A stretch of 64,000 nt of DNA from Candidatus Paceibacterota bacterium. Lineage in GTDB: Bacteria > Verrucomicrobiota > Verrucomicrobiia > Limisphaerales > UBA8199. The notes below the pieces were generated by a model, which saw nothing but the letters and a program-made list of their open reading frames with translations, searched no databases and was not told the DNA's origin. The translations under genes and the position numbers were made by a program. The stretch covers positions 62,001-126,000 of the forward strand of contig DAOTCE010000011.1 of assembly GCA_035452965.1 (NCBI GenBank). Direction: 5' to 3'. Positions 1 to 8,918 of the stretch are shown one piece after another (the stretch's first letter is position 1; each line of letters begins with the position of its first letter).

Positions 1-540
1 GGCCTGGGCAGCTACGTCGGGGGGATCGTCGGCTATGCCATTGCCAAGGAACTGGCGCCCGTGATGATGGCAATCCTGATCGCCGGCCGGATCGGCTCGG
101 CCATGGCAGCCGAAATCGGCTCCATGCGCGTTTACCAGGAAATTGATGCGCTCCGCACAATGAACATCAACCCCATCCACTACTTGGTGCTGCCGCGTCT
201 CACCGCCATCGCCGTCGCCCTGCCGCTGCTGGTGACCATGGCAATCCTCGTCGGCTGGCTGGGTGGGGTGGTGGTGTGCTCTGCCAACGACCGGATTGCC
301 GTCTCGTCCGAGTCGTTCTTCAATGCGCTGCGCTCCGCGGTGGCGTTGAAAGACGTGGCCAACGGCGTCTTCAAAAGCTTCATGTTTGCCTTGATCATCG
401 GGGTTGTGTCCTGCCATCAGGGATTAATTACCCGGGGCGGACCGCGCGGCATCGGCCGCTCGGTCACCAAGGCGGTCGTCAACTCAATCGTGTTGATTGT
501 AATCTCCGACTATCTCCTGACCCGGGTCCTCCTTCACTGA
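1..540 (+). CDS. mlaE: MlaE-family ABC transporter permease, 5' end cut by window edge
   Basis: The reading frame is open from base 1, so this is the C-terminal 179 residues of a permease whose start lies outside the window. The segment ELAPVMMAILIAGRIGSAMA and the following IGSMRVYQEIDALRTM match the conserved core of the MlaE/YrbE family, the inner-membrane permease that moves phospholipids between the two membranes with MlaF and MlaD. At least three hydrophobic segments are visible (around residues 75-95, 121-135 and 160-178). Its TGA overlaps the ATG of the next gene (TGATG), which implies translational coupling in one operon with the ATPase and the MCE protein. Confidence 0.93.
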   Translation, partial: GLGSYVGGIVGYAIAKELAPVMMAILIAGRIGSAMAAEIGSMRVYQEIDALRTMNINPIHYLVLPRLTAIAVALPLLVTMAILVGWLGGVVVCSANDRIAVSSESFFNALRSAVALKDVANGVFKSFMFALIIGVVSCHQGLITRGGPRGIGRSVTKAVVNSIVLIVISDYLLTRVLLH

Positions 541-1295
541 TGAACAGTGCTTTGTCGCATCAAGTTGGCGTCGGCATCCAGGTGCGCGGTTTGCGCAAGT
601 CGTTTGACGGCCAGGAGGTGCTGCACGGCCTGGATTTCGAGGTGCAACCGGGGGAGGTCTTCGTTATCATGGGGCCCAGCGGCAGCGGCAAAACCGTCCT
701 CCTCAAACATCTGATCGGTCTGGAGGAGCCCGATGCCGGGGAAATCCTCATCGAGGGCCAGCCTATTCAATCGCCCGAGGTCATGAGCCGCTACCGCATG
801 GCGATGGTGTTTCAATCCAGCGCTCTGCTCAATTCGCTGAGCGTGGGGGAAAATGTTGGCCTTTACCTTTCCGAGCACCGGCTGCAGCCGCCGGCGGAAA
901 TCGAGCGCATTGTTGCCGAGAAACTCGAGGTCGTAGGCTTGAAGGGCGCCGAACAGAAGATGCCCAGCGAACTCTCCGGCGGCATGAAGAAGCGCGTCGC
1001 CATTGCCCGCGCCCTGGTCATCGAGCCACAACTGATTTTGTATGATGAGCCCACCAGCGAGCTCGACCCGCTTTCGGCGGTGGTCATCGCCGAGGAAATT
1101 GTCCAGCTCAATAACCGAATCCAGGTTACTTCGCTGGTCGTTTCCCATGACCGGGATCTCGCCTTTGGAGTCGCCGATCGCATCGCCGTCATCAACCAGG
1201 GCCGGATACTGACCATCGGCACTCCTGACGAGGTGAAGCAGCACGGAGATCCGCTGGTACAGCAATTCCTCCAAGCCAATTTCAAGCGCCTTTAA
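540..1295 (+). CDS. mlaF: MlaF-family ABC transporter ATP-binding protein
   Basis: This 251-aa protein is the cytoplasmic ATPase of the lipid transporter. Walker A GPSGSGKT is at residues 45-52, the Q-loop glutamine at about 92, the signature LSGGM at 145-149, Walker B LILYDE at 165-170 and the switch histidine in SHD at about 203. The ATG at 540 overlaps the permease stop and gives the usual family length, whereas a longer in-frame extension upstream would run through the permease gene. It sits between mlaE and an MCE gene, the standard Mla order. All ATPase motifs are intact. Confidence 0.95.
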   Translation: MNSALSHQVGVGIQVRGLRKSFDGQEVLHGLDFEVQPGEVFVIMGPSGSGKTVLLKHLIGLEEPDAGEILIEGQPIQSPEVMSRYRMAMVFQSSALLNSLSVGENVGLYLSEHRLQPPAEIERIVAEKLEVVGLKGAEQKMPSELSGGMKKRVAIARALVIEPQLILYDEPTSELDPLSAVVIAEEIVQLNNRIQVTSLVVSHDRDLAFGVADRIAVINQGRILTIGTPDEVKQHGDPLVQQFLQANFKRL

Positions 1296-1325
1296 TCCCT
1301 TTTAAAACCATAGAAAGCAAAGCAT

Positions 1326-2309
1326 ATGAAAAACTCGTTGGAAACCCGTCTCGGCTTCTTTGTCGCCCTGGCCGTGCTGGCGTTTGCGATCATCCTCGAA
1401 CGAGTGGGCAGCCTGGAGATGTTCGAGCGCGGCAAGCAGGTAAACGCCCTGTTCGCCAATATCCAGGACCTCAAGGTCGGCGACCGCGTCAAGATGGCCG
1501 GGGTTGAGGTCGGGCGTGTCCAGGGAATCGAGCTCACGAACAACCGCGTATGGGTAAAAATGAAGCTCCGCCCCGTCGCCGAGGTCAAGACCGACAGCAC
1601 GGCCACCATCAAGTTCACCGGCTTAATGGGACAGAACTTTGTTTCTATTGACTTCGGCACGCCGCGCGGCGAACCGCTCCGGGAGGATCAGTACATCAAC
1701 ACCGCCGAGCAGGCCGACCTCAGCGCCATGATGCAGAAGATTGACAAGGTCGCTGAGGGCGTTGAAAACGTCACCAGGAGCTTTACCGGATTCAAGATTG
1801 ACACGCTGGTCGGCCCGCTGAGGGATTTCGTCACGGCCAACAAAGACCCTCTCACAGCGACCATTTCCAACATGCAGGCGATCTCCTTCGACCTCTCCTC
1901 CCAGATTTCGCAAGGCAAAGGCACCCTGGGGAAACTCGTCAAGGATGAGGCGCTCTATTACTCCGCCCTCTCGACCGTCAGCAACCTCCAGGACACGGCA
2001 ACCGAAATCAAGGCGACGGTAGCCGACGCGCGCAAAATCGTTGACCAGGTCAACTCCGGCCAGGGCACCGTCGGGAAGCTCCTGAAGGAGGACACGCTCT
2101 ATCGTGAAACGACCGAATCCATGACCAACCTAAAGGAGATTCTGCAGAAGGTCAACCAGGGCCAGGGCACAGTCGGCAAACTCGTCAACGACCAGGAATT
2201 CTACAAGAACGCGAAGCTGACCTTGCAGAAGCTCGACACGACCACCGAGAGCCTGGAGGACCAGGGGCCGCTGAGCGTTCTGGGCCTGGCCGTTGGCACC
2301 CTGTTCTGA
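1326..2309 (+). CDS. mlaD: MlaD-like MCE-domain lipid-transport protein
   Basis: This 327-aa protein has an N-terminal membrane anchor (about residues 9-25) followed by an MCE domain (about 37-120) with the typical IQDLKVGDRVKMAGVEVGRV pattern. It should be the periplasmic, inner-membrane-anchored substrate-binding subunit that works with MlaE and MlaF. The C-terminal half is helical and contains three related motifs of the form G-x-G-T-x-G-K-L (near residues 199, 238 and 279), each followed by an acidic stretch and a tyrosine. Such repeats occur in long MCE proteins and may form the helical barrel of the subunit. It starts 30 bp after mlaF. Confidence 0.9.
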   Translation: MKNSLETRLGFFVALAVLAFAIILERVGSLEMFERGKQVNALFANIQDLKVGDRVKMAGVEVGRVQGIELTNNRVWVKMKLRPVAEVKTDSTATIKFTGLMGQNFVSIDFGTPRGEPLREDQYINTAEQADLSAMMQKIDKVAEGVENVTRSFTGFKIDTLVGPLRDFVTANKDPLTATISNMQAISFDLSSQISQGKGTLGKLVKDEALYYSALSTVSNLQDTATEIKATVADARKIVDQVNSGQGTVGKLLKEDTLYRETTESMTNLKEILQKVNQGQGTVGKLVNDQEFYKNAKLTLQKLDTTTESLEDQGPLSVLGLAVGTLF

Positions 2310-2350
2310 GCTTGCTTTACACCCGCCGCCGCGCGGCATAGATTAGCGCC

Positions 2351-3028
2351 ATGCCTTCGGATTACGATGCAACGGAGTTTGTGGACGGCGATTTTGAAAC
2401 GCACAAATCGTCCCAATCCGGGGCTTTCGGCAGCACGGGGCCGTCGCCTCGCGCTCCGACGCGCGAAGAGGTGGACTCACGTGTCGCCGATGCCCAGCGG
2501 CGGCTCGCCGAGCTGAGACGCGAACAGGAGGAGCTGGAACGGCAACGGGCTGCCCTGGAAGACACGCGGCGCCGCCAAATGGAATTTCAGACGGGGCGGG
2601 AGGAAATGCTCCAGAATCTCACGCGAGGGCTGGGATTGCTCGAAGAGGCGGAGTTCAGCGCGCGGCGCGAAGCCGAACAACTGACCAAGGCACTGGATGA
2701 TCTGCGCGACGCCCTGGCCAAGGTGCAGGCGATTAACGAAGAAACCTGGACCAAGGATAGCTTCGGCATGGAATTGACACGGGCTTTGACCACCCTGGAA
2801 AACGCGCGCATGGAATGGAATGCGGCGCTCCTGAAATTCCCGGTGCTATCCGGCCAGGGCCCAGCGGGCGGCGCAACCGGCCCGGGAATCCCGGCAGCGG
2901 TGCCGTCCCTCCTGGGGGCGCACACGTTCGGCGCGCTCTGCCGGATTGGCCTGGCGCTGACCTGGCCGCTGGCCGCAGTCGCCCTGCTCGCTCTGGCTGC
3001 GTTGCTGGTCGCGCTGATGCGACAATGA
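2351..3028 (+). CDS. Coiled-coil protein with C-terminal membrane anchor, unknown function
   Basis: I do not recognise a family. The 225-aa product has a polar N-terminus, a long charged heptad-like region (about residues 40-125) rich in R, E, L and Q, a proline/glycine linker and one hydrophobic segment near the C-terminus (about 198-222). That is the layout of a tail-anchored coiled-coil protein. It follows mlaD by 41 bp and precedes another tail-anchored coiled-coil protein by 13 bp, so all five genes may be co-transcribed. A role in envelope organisation is inference from context only. Confidence 0.7.
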   Translation: MPSDYDATEFVDGDFETHKSSQSGAFGSTGPSPRAPTREEVDSRVADAQRRLAELRREQEELERQRAALEDTRRRQMEFQTGREEMLQNLTRGLGLLEEAEFSARREAEQLTKALDDLRDALAKVQAINEETWTKDSFGMELTRALTTLENARMEWNAALLKFPVLSGQGPAGGATGPGIPAAVPSLLGAHTFGALCRIGLALTWPLAAVALLALAALLVALMRQ

Positions 3029-3041
3029 ACCGGCGGCCGTC

Positions 3042-3575
3042 ATGGCGTGGCTAAGAAAAAAGCCGGACCCGATTTCCGATCGCGCGCGGGCTCTCAACGA
3101 CGAGATAGCCAGGCTCGAATCCCAGATCAAGGAACTGGACGCCCAGGTGCAGCGCGACCACTCCCAGCCGCGCCTGCGTTCCACCGCCTTGCCCCACGGG
3201 AGCACGGTCAGCCACATCGAACCCGAGCCGTTGAGCTCCTCCACACCTGAGGCCCAGGAGCCGATCTTCGAAGAAGTGGATCAGGACATATTACAGGCCC
3301 ACGGCGAGGCCGCCACCACTCCCGAACACTATAATGAATTGGGGGTGCGCAAGTACGACCTGCCCGCGCTGTTGCGTCGTATTCGAGGACACTTTCGCGG
3401 GCCCTCCACTACCAATCCAAAGCTCGTGAGCTACCTCGCGGCAGGCGGGATCCAGGGACTTCGGCCGCTGCGCTATGAGAAGCGCGTGGCTCGCAACCGT
3501 TTTATCTTCTTCGCGGTCATCCTGTTCCTGGCCTTGCTGGGCACCTTGTGGGTTTTCCTCAAGGGGCACCGCTAA
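3042..3575 (+). CDS. Tail-anchored protein with short N-terminal coiled coil, unknown function
   Basis: This 177-aa protein starts with MAWLRKKPDPISDRARAL, then a short coiled coil (residues about 18-45), a polar middle and a single C-terminal transmembrane segment (about 152-172) followed by KGHR. No catalytic motif is apparent. It lies 13 bp after another coiled-coil/tail-anchor gene and on the same strand as the Mla genes. The spacing and shared architecture suggest the two products act together at the inner membrane, but nothing in the sequence shows how. Confidence 0.7.
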   Translation: MAWLRKKPDPISDRARALNDEIARLESQIKELDAQVQRDHSQPRLRSTALPHGSTVSHIEPEPLSSSTPEAQEPIFEEVDQDILQAHGEAATTPEHYNELGVRKYDLPALLRRIRGHFRGPSTTNPKLVSYLAAGGIQGLRPLRYEKRVARNRFIFFAVILFLALLGTLWVFLKGHR

Positions 3576-3671
3576 GCAGCCCGAGGCCTTTATTCCCAAG
3601 TCAGCCCCGCCTGCGGGCGGCGACCTCGGTTGATTTCCAACATCCGCACGCTATGTTGGTTCCTGATAGAT

Positions 3672-4226
3672 ATGGCGACTAAGACTTATATTGAAGCACG
3701 CACTTGTGGAATACGGATTCCAACTCCCGAAGGCGAGTTCATGGCCCATTACTCCGGGAAAGGCCTGTGCGGCCTGAATTTCCCATCGAATGCGAGCCGG
3801 CGGAGCAAGAGTCCGCACACAACGCGGGTGCCGGCGCTGGTCCGCCGCTGGCACTCGGTGTCCAGCCGGGCACTCAAGCTGGCGCTGACCGGCCAGCCCC
3901 CAAGAAAGCTGCCACCGCTGGATCTGTCCGCCGGCACTGACTTTCAACAGCAGGTATGGCGAGCCTTGCGCCGGATCGGCTGGGGTCGAACGTGGAGCTA
4001 CGCACAAGTAGCGCGGGCCATCGGCAACCCGGAAGCAAGTCGCGCGGTAGGCCGCGCCTGCGGCGCCAATCCTATTCCGGTCTTTGTGCCCTGCCACCGC
4101 GTTTTGGCGGCGGATCACAGCCTGGGTGGATTCTCGGGCGGGCTGAGTTGGAAACGCGCGCTGCTGCGGCGCGAGGGCGTCGGGCGGTTTGACCCCAAGC
4201 CGGGGTCCAACCGCAGAAGCCTGTAG
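3672..4226 (+). CDS. ogt: Methylated-DNA--protein-cysteine methyltransferase (Ogt/MGMT family)
   Basis: The 184-aa protein carries the active-site motif PCHRV, whose cysteine accepts the alkyl group from O6-alkylguanine, preceded by the DNA-binding helix region (WSYAQVARAIGNPEASRAVG) and followed by GGFSGG and a helical tail. This is the standard C-terminal domain of the suicidal repair enzyme. The N-terminal domain is short and poorly conserved. I chose the ATG at 3672 over an in-frame TTG at 3630 because the extra 14 residues look unrelated to the family. It appears to be a single-gene unit. Confidence 0.88.
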   Translation: MATKTYIEARTCGIRIPTPEGEFMAHYSGKGLCGLNFPSNASRRSKSPHTTRVPALVRRWHSVSSRALKLALTGQPPRKLPPLDLSAGTDFQQQVWRALRRIGWGRTWSYAQVARAIGNPEASRAVGRACGANPIPVFVPCHRVLAADHSLGGFSGGLSWKRALLRREGVGRFDPKPGSNRRSL

Positions 4227-4247
4227 CGTTCGCCGCTCCGCCTTCCG

Positions 4248-5612
4248 CTAGCCGCTGGCCTGGCGAGTCCCTCCGGATGGCGCGGTTGCTTTTGGTCCGT
4301 GGCTGATTTTGCCTCGAATCGTAAGCATCAGCAAACCGCCGATGAATCCGAAAGGCGCCATGAAATAGAAGTAATTGCCGAGGCTTCGGTCAAGCAAGTT
4401 GCCCAGAACGTAACCAGCCAGGCTCCCGCCGAAGTACTGGAACGAGTCAATCAACCCCAACGCAAACCCTGCCATCCGCCGCCCGCCGATGTCCATCGGC
4501 GCGGCCGATCCCAGGATCGAGTGGGTGGAATTGGCGGTGAATGAAATAAGGACCAGGAACAGGATGGCGGCGTTGGTGCTGTGGAATTGGGCCGCCAGGA
4601 GAATTATAATCGTCTCCACGAAGTAGAGTATTGCGGCGACGGGCGCGCGCCTCCCTTTGAATAGCGTGTCCGAAACGTAACCGGCGATCAGCGAGCCGGC
4701 CGATGCCACAAAGGGAATCAGGAACGCGAGAAACTGGAACCGAATCGAGCGCAGATCCACGTTGTAGAGATCCTGCATGTAGCGGGGAAACCACTGGTCC
4801 ACGGCTTGCCGAACCGCCCCGGTGCAGGCGTAGGCGCAGGCGGTGATCCATACCGCCGGGTTGCTCACGATGGCCCGGATCACCTGCGAGAATTGGGCCG
4901 TGACTCCCATGTCCCCGGAACTGCTCTCGTCTCGAATGACTCCCTGGAAGCCGGCCTCTTCCGGCGTTTCCTTTACTGTCAGCGCCATCCCGACGGCAAC
5001 GAGCGCACAAATCACCGAGGGGGTCCAGAACAACCAACGCCAATGCAAGGGCGGCACGTTGATCAACCCGAGAATGCAAAAGCCAGCCAGCAGCGCCGGA
5101 CCGAGCGTAAAGATGCCCAACCGGCCCAGGTTGATCATGAAGCCGAAAATGCCCGAAAAGCGCCCCCGCTCACGGTGCGCGAACCAGGCCGTATTGATCT
5201 TCACCATGCCCGGCGCGCCGAAGGCTTGCAGGTAGCCGTCCACTCCCCGTATCGCGATGAACAGACCCAGCATCCCCGCGAATGAGGCCGCGCCGAACAG
5301 GATGTTCATCACGATTGTCCCGGCCGCGCCGACCAGCATGGCCCGCTTGCCTCCGATGCGATCGGTGAGCAGCCCGTTGATGATCTGGCCGCAGGCATAA
5401 GCGAAGAGGGACGTCGTGATAATGTAGCCCATATCGCCCCGGCTAAACCCATACTCCTCACTGATTGACTTATTCGCAATCGAGAGGTTGTAGCGGCACA
5501 TGTAGAACGAGGTGTACAACAGGCCGAGAAATCCCCAGTTCAACCCGCGCCGCGCGCGGAAGCCCGGCGGGTATTGCATGCGCGAAAAGGTAGAAGCAGC
5601 AGGTTGGCTCAT
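4248..5612 (-). CDS. MFS transporter, organophosphate:phosphate antiporter (GlpT/UhpT-like)
   Basis: The 454-aa protein has about 12 hydrophobic segments. The N-terminal region (FYMCRYNLSIANKSISEEYG, then GYIITTSLFAYACGQIINGL) and the loop around GMVKINTAWFAHRERGRFSG resemble the OPA family of sugar-phosphate and glycerol-3-phosphate antiporters. A role in import of a phosphorylated organic compound in exchange for phosphate is therefore likely, though the substrate cannot be read from sequence. It is convergent with ogt (21 bp between stops) and transcribed away from the GH57 gene on the right. No regulator is adjacent. Confidence 0.82.
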   Translation of the reverse strand: MSQPAASTFSRMQYPPGFRARRGLNWGFLGLLYTSFYMCRYNLSIANKSISEEYGFSRGDMGYIITTSLFAYACGQIINGLLTDRIGGKRAMLVGAAGTIVMNILFGAASFAGMLGLFIAIRGVDGYLQAFGAPGMVKINTAWFAHRERGRFSGIFGFMINLGRLGIFTLGPALLAGFCILGLINVPPLHWRWLFWTPSVICALVAVGMALTVKETPEEAGFQGVIRDESSSGDMGVTAQFSQVIRAIVSNPAVWITACAYACTGAVRQAVDQWFPRYMQDLYNVDLRSIRFQFLAFLIPFVASAGSLIAGYVSDTLFKGRRAPVAAILYFVETIIILLAAQFHSTNAAILFLVLISFTANSTHSILGSAAPMDIGGRRMAGFALGLIDSFQYFGGSLAGYVLGNLLDRSLGNYFYFMAPFGFIGGLLMLTIRGKISHGPKATAPSGGTRQASG

Positions 5613-5920
5613 AAGACGTTCAGGCGGCGGCCTTGCGGCGCGCGCTGGCGTGGCAGCCTTTCCGGCAGAAGCTCAGACCCCGGTTCATGCAGCATGAATC
5701 GTGTCTCGGCCGATGGTTGCGGCATTGCAAGCCCACAACGACCGTCAGGCAGTTCCCGACTGGCAACAGAATCATACAGGTTTGCGCGTGAGCGCCTGCC
5801 AAATGTCAGACGCGAGGCCCAGCTAACCAGAGCGGGCAGGCGAGGTCAAAAGGTTTTCGTCCGCAGGTTGACTAACGCCGCCTTTTCACAGACGTTACCA
5901 CCTTATAAGCAGGAAAACCT
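5613..5920. other. Intergenic region between divergent MFS and GH57 genes
   Basis: This 308-bp gap must hold the promoters of both divergently transcribed neighbours. I see no convincing coding frame, repeat or regulatory RNA in it. The stretch just before 5921 is AT-richer than its surroundings, as expected near a promoter, but no clear -35/-10 pair can be assigned. Confidence 0.4.
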
Positions 5921-7384
5921 ATGAGTGATTTGCCGGAATACGTTGGCAGCCTCCCGAACGTCTGCGGCGCAGAAGGCCAGGTGCAAGCGGCCCTGCGCGC
6001 CAGCCGCGCGCGTCAGATCTTCAGAGCGGAGAATTGGATTGACTTTAACCGCGTCAACAGCGCGTTTGCCCTCGCGCTGCACATGCACCAGCCGCTCATC
6101 CCGGCCGGCGGCCCCAGCCTCGCCACCGCCGAAATCATCAGCAACCTCAGGCACATGAGGGACAACCCGGGCATCGGCGACAACCACAACGCCTCCGTCT
6201 TCCACTGGTGTTACAAACGCATGGGCGAGTTCATCCCCCAGTTGGCGGACGAAGGCAAACAGCCGCGGGTGATGCTCGAATACTCCGGCACCCTCCTGCA
6301 CGGCCTGCGCCAGATGGGGCTCCATGACGTGTTCGACAACCTCAAGCGCATCACCTGCGACCACCGCTACCGGAACGCCGTGGAATGGCTCGGCGCCCCG
6401 TGGGGCCACGCGGTGGCGCCCTCCACGCCAGTGCAGGATTACCGTCTGCATGTCCTGGCCTGGCAACACCACTTCGCGGCCATATTCGGCTTCGAGGCGC
6501 TGGGCCGCGTGCGCGGCTTCTCCCCGGCGGAAATGGCCCTGCCCAATCACCCGGACACGGCCTACGAGTTCGTAAAGACGCTCAAGGACTGCGGCTACCA
6601 GTGGGTCCTGGTCCAGGAACACACCGTCGAGCGCCCCGACTCCGGTCACGGACCCGAGCGCAAACACCTGCCCCACCGCCTGATCTGTCGCAATTCCCGC
6701 GGACAGGAAGCCGCTATCGTTGCCATCATCAAGACCCAGGGCAGCGACACCAAGCTGGTCGCCCAAATGCAGCCCTACTACGAGGCCAAGGGACTCCCAC
6801 GCTGGGAACTCGCCGGCCGACAGGTCCCCCCGCTGGTAACGCAAATCGCCGACGGGGAGAACGGCGGCGTGATGATGAACGAATTCCCGCCCAAGTATCT
6901 GGAAGTCATCCGCGAATGCTCCGGATCGAACACACCCGCCATGAATGTCACCGAATACCTGGAGCACATCTTCGCGCTGGGCGTGAAGGAGGAGGACCTG
7001 CCCGTCGTGCAGCCGATCTGCCAGAAGCGCATCTGGGACCGGTTCAAGCCGGGCGAGGGCGCCGAGCGCCTCGGGCAGATCATCAAGCAACTCAAGCAGG
7101 AGGATCACCGCTTTCACATGGAGGGCGGCAGTTGGACGAACAATATTTCCTGGGTGCGGGGCTACGAATCGCTGCTCAGTTCGATGGAAAAAGGCAGTTC
7201 GCTCTTCTACGAAAAGGTGCTCAAGCCCGGTCTGCCCACCAGCGACGGCCGCTTCCGCAACGCCCTGTTCCACCTGCTCTGCTCCCAAACCAGTTGTTAC
7301 CGCTATTGGGGCCATGGCATATGGACCGATTACGGCCGTGAAATCTGCCGCCGCCTGGAGGCGATCCTGACGCACGATTTCTGA
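5921..7384 (+). CDS. Glycoside hydrolase family 57 protein
   Basis: This 487-aa protein has GH57 landmarks: HMHQP at residues 54-58, the YSGTLL segment near 121, the PAEM motif whose glutamate (E204) sits where the GH57 nucleophile is expected, and DGENGG at 311-316 carrying the likely acid/base aspartate. GH57 enzymes act on alpha-glucans (amylase, branching, glucanotransferase). There is no signal peptide, so it is probably cytoplasmic and acts on storage glucan. It is a relative of the GH57 gene beside glgB/glgA later in the window, with the same DGENGG signature. The exact reaction is not predictable. Confidence 0.85.
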   Translation: MSDLPEYVGSLPNVCGAEGQVQAALRASRARQIFRAENWIDFNRVNSAFALALHMHQPLIPAGGPSLATAEIISNLRHMRDNPGIGDNHNASVFHWCYKRMGEFIPQLADEGKQPRVMLEYSGTLLHGLRQMGLHDVFDNLKRITCDHRYRNAVEWLGAPWGHAVAPSTPVQDYRLHVLAWQHHFAAIFGFEALGRVRGFSPAEMALPNHPDTAYEFVKTLKDCGYQWVLVQEHTVERPDSGHGPERKHLPHRLICRNSRGQEAAIVAIIKTQGSDTKLVAQMQPYYEAKGLPRWELAGRQVPPLVTQIADGENGGVMMNEFPPKYLEVIRECSGSNTPAMNVTEYLEHIFALGVKEEDLPVVQPICQKRIWDRFKPGEGAERLGQIIKQLKQEDHRFHMEGGSWTNNISWVRGYESLLSSMEKGSSLFYEKVLKPGLPTSDGRFRNALFHLLCSQTSCYRYWGHGIWTDYGREICRRLEAILTHDF

Positions 7385-7479
7385 GCCATTGGGAATTGCG
7401 CCAGAAGCCTGTTGCGAAGTGGCCACCCTCCGCGACGCTCCGCACCCGGCGATGACCAGGCCCGCACGCCCCGGCGAAA

Positions 7480-8469
7480 TCAGGCCGCCGCCCGCCGCAA
7501 CCGATCCGCAATCGCGTGCCATTCCGGGCCATCCGGCAGCGCCTCTACCACGATCAACTCGGCCCCCTCTTCGTCGCATCGGTGCAGCACCGCATAGATT
7601 GCCCGCGCAAATGCCGTCGCATCGTGCGGAATCACTGACACCTTGCCAAACCCAGCCGCTGAAGGAACCCGCGTGTGGACAATCACGTGGATGTTCGCCT
7701 TTGCGACTCTGCTCCTTGCGCTGCGGGCTTCCAGTTCCGCCTCACCCTCCCATGACCACACCACCAGCCTTGCCTTGGGCGAGTAATGCGTCCTCAGCAA
7801 GCCGGGACTCCTCAATACTTCCGAATTCTTGTTCCCTCTGACAGCCAGTCGCCCGGACACCGCCAGCAGCGCCTGCTCATGGATCATGCCTGGCCGCAGC
7901 AACCGCGGCGGCGAATCGGAGATATCCAACACAGTGGACTCGATGCCGACTTGCGCCGCACCTCCGTCCACGATCAGCCCGATCCTGTCACCCATCGCCT
8001 TGCGCACATGCTCAGCGGTGGTGGGCGAAACCCGGTTCGATGGATTCGCGCTGGGCGCCGCCAGCGGGAAGCCGCACTCCTGAATCACGGCCTGGATAAA
8101 GGGATGGCTCGGCCAGCGCACCCCCACCGTCGGTCCTCCCGCGGTGATGATACTGGGAATATCCTTCGCCCGCGGCAGCACTAACGTCAGCGGCCCGGGC
8201 CAAAATGCCTCTCCCAGCTTGCCCGCCAGCGCCGGCCACGCCGCCACACAACGCCGCGCCATCTCAAGGCTCGCGACATGCACGATGATGGGATTGTGCG
8301 CCGGGCGCCCTTTGACCTGGAATATGCGCTCCACCGCACTCGCGTTCCATGCGTTCGCCGCCAGCCCGTAAACCGTCTCAGTCGGGAGCGCGACCACCTC
8401 CCCGGCGCGCAGCAACTCCACTGCCCGCCGCAACGCGGCCCGGAACAACTCCGGCGTATGCGTCGGCAT
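7480..8469 (-). CDS. tsaC: L-threonylcarbamoyladenylate synthase (Sua5/YrdC/YciO family)
   Basis: The 329-aa product has the YrdC domain at its N-terminus (PTETVYGLAANAWN, KGRPAHNPIIVHV, FWPGPLTLVL, GPTVGVRWPSHP, APSANPSNRVSPT) followed by a C-terminal Sua5 domain. The enzyme makes threonylcarbamoyl-AMP from threonine, bicarbonate and ATP for the t6A modification at position 37 of ANN-decoding tRNAs. The length fits the two-domain Sua5 form rather than the short TsaC form. I chose the ATG at 8469, where family similarity begins; an extension to 8541 adds 24 unrelated residues. It is monocistronic here. Confidence 0.92.
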   Translation of the reverse strand: MPTHTPELFRAALRRAVELLRAGEVVALPTETVYGLAANAWNASAVERIFQVKGRPAHNPIIVHVASLEMARRCVAAWPALAGKLGEAFWPGPLTLVLPRAKDIPSIITAGGPTVGVRWPSHPFIQAVIQECGFPLAAPSANPSNRVSPTTAEHVRKAMGDRIGLIVDGGAAQVGIESTVLDISDSPPRLLRPGMIHEQALLAVSGRLAVRGNKNSEVLRSPGLLRTHYSPKARLVVWSWEGEAELEARSARSRVAKANIHVIVHTRVPSAAGFGKVSVIPHDATAFARAIYAVLHRCDEEGAELIVVEALPDGPEWHAIADRLRRAAA

Positions 8470-8918
8470 AACTTCCGCATTGGCAAGCGGTTTCTTGTCC
8501 ACGGCTCGAATTTGCCCGCCAAAACACCCAATGCACACCAAAATCTCAGAGATTCAGGCCTTACACCCGAGATGCACCCCCTGCCCACACTTGCTATAAC
8601 CATCTGAATTTGATGGACTTGCACCAAACCCACCAGCCAATCCAGGCTGCCTCGGAGAGAAAGCAAGTCCCGGCGCCCCAGGGAGTCTCACCGTATACTC
8701 CCAGTATCCACACCGTATCCACACCGTGGATACAGCCTTGACATCCCGTGGGCTTACGGACCTGACGTTTCCGGCCACTGCGCGGTCGGGGACCCCCGTC
8801 CAATCCGGGCTTGCGCCGCGGCTGAGCGTAAACTAGAAATGAACCGTCATTCCCGTGGGGAGCACACTGCTCCCGCGGGCAGTTGGTTGATTTACCAGTC
8901 CAGTTACGAAACTATGAT
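8470..8918. other. Intergenic region with short direct and inverted repeats
   Basis: This gap separates divergent genes. At 8704-8725 an 11-bp unit GTATCCACACC occurs twice in tandem, and the second copy forms a small inverted repeat (GTATCCAC at 8715-8722 with GTGGATAC at 8726-8733, 3-bp spacer). It could be an operator or a hairpin, but there is no second copy elsewhere in the window to support that. No coding frame in the gap is convincing. Confidence 0.45.
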
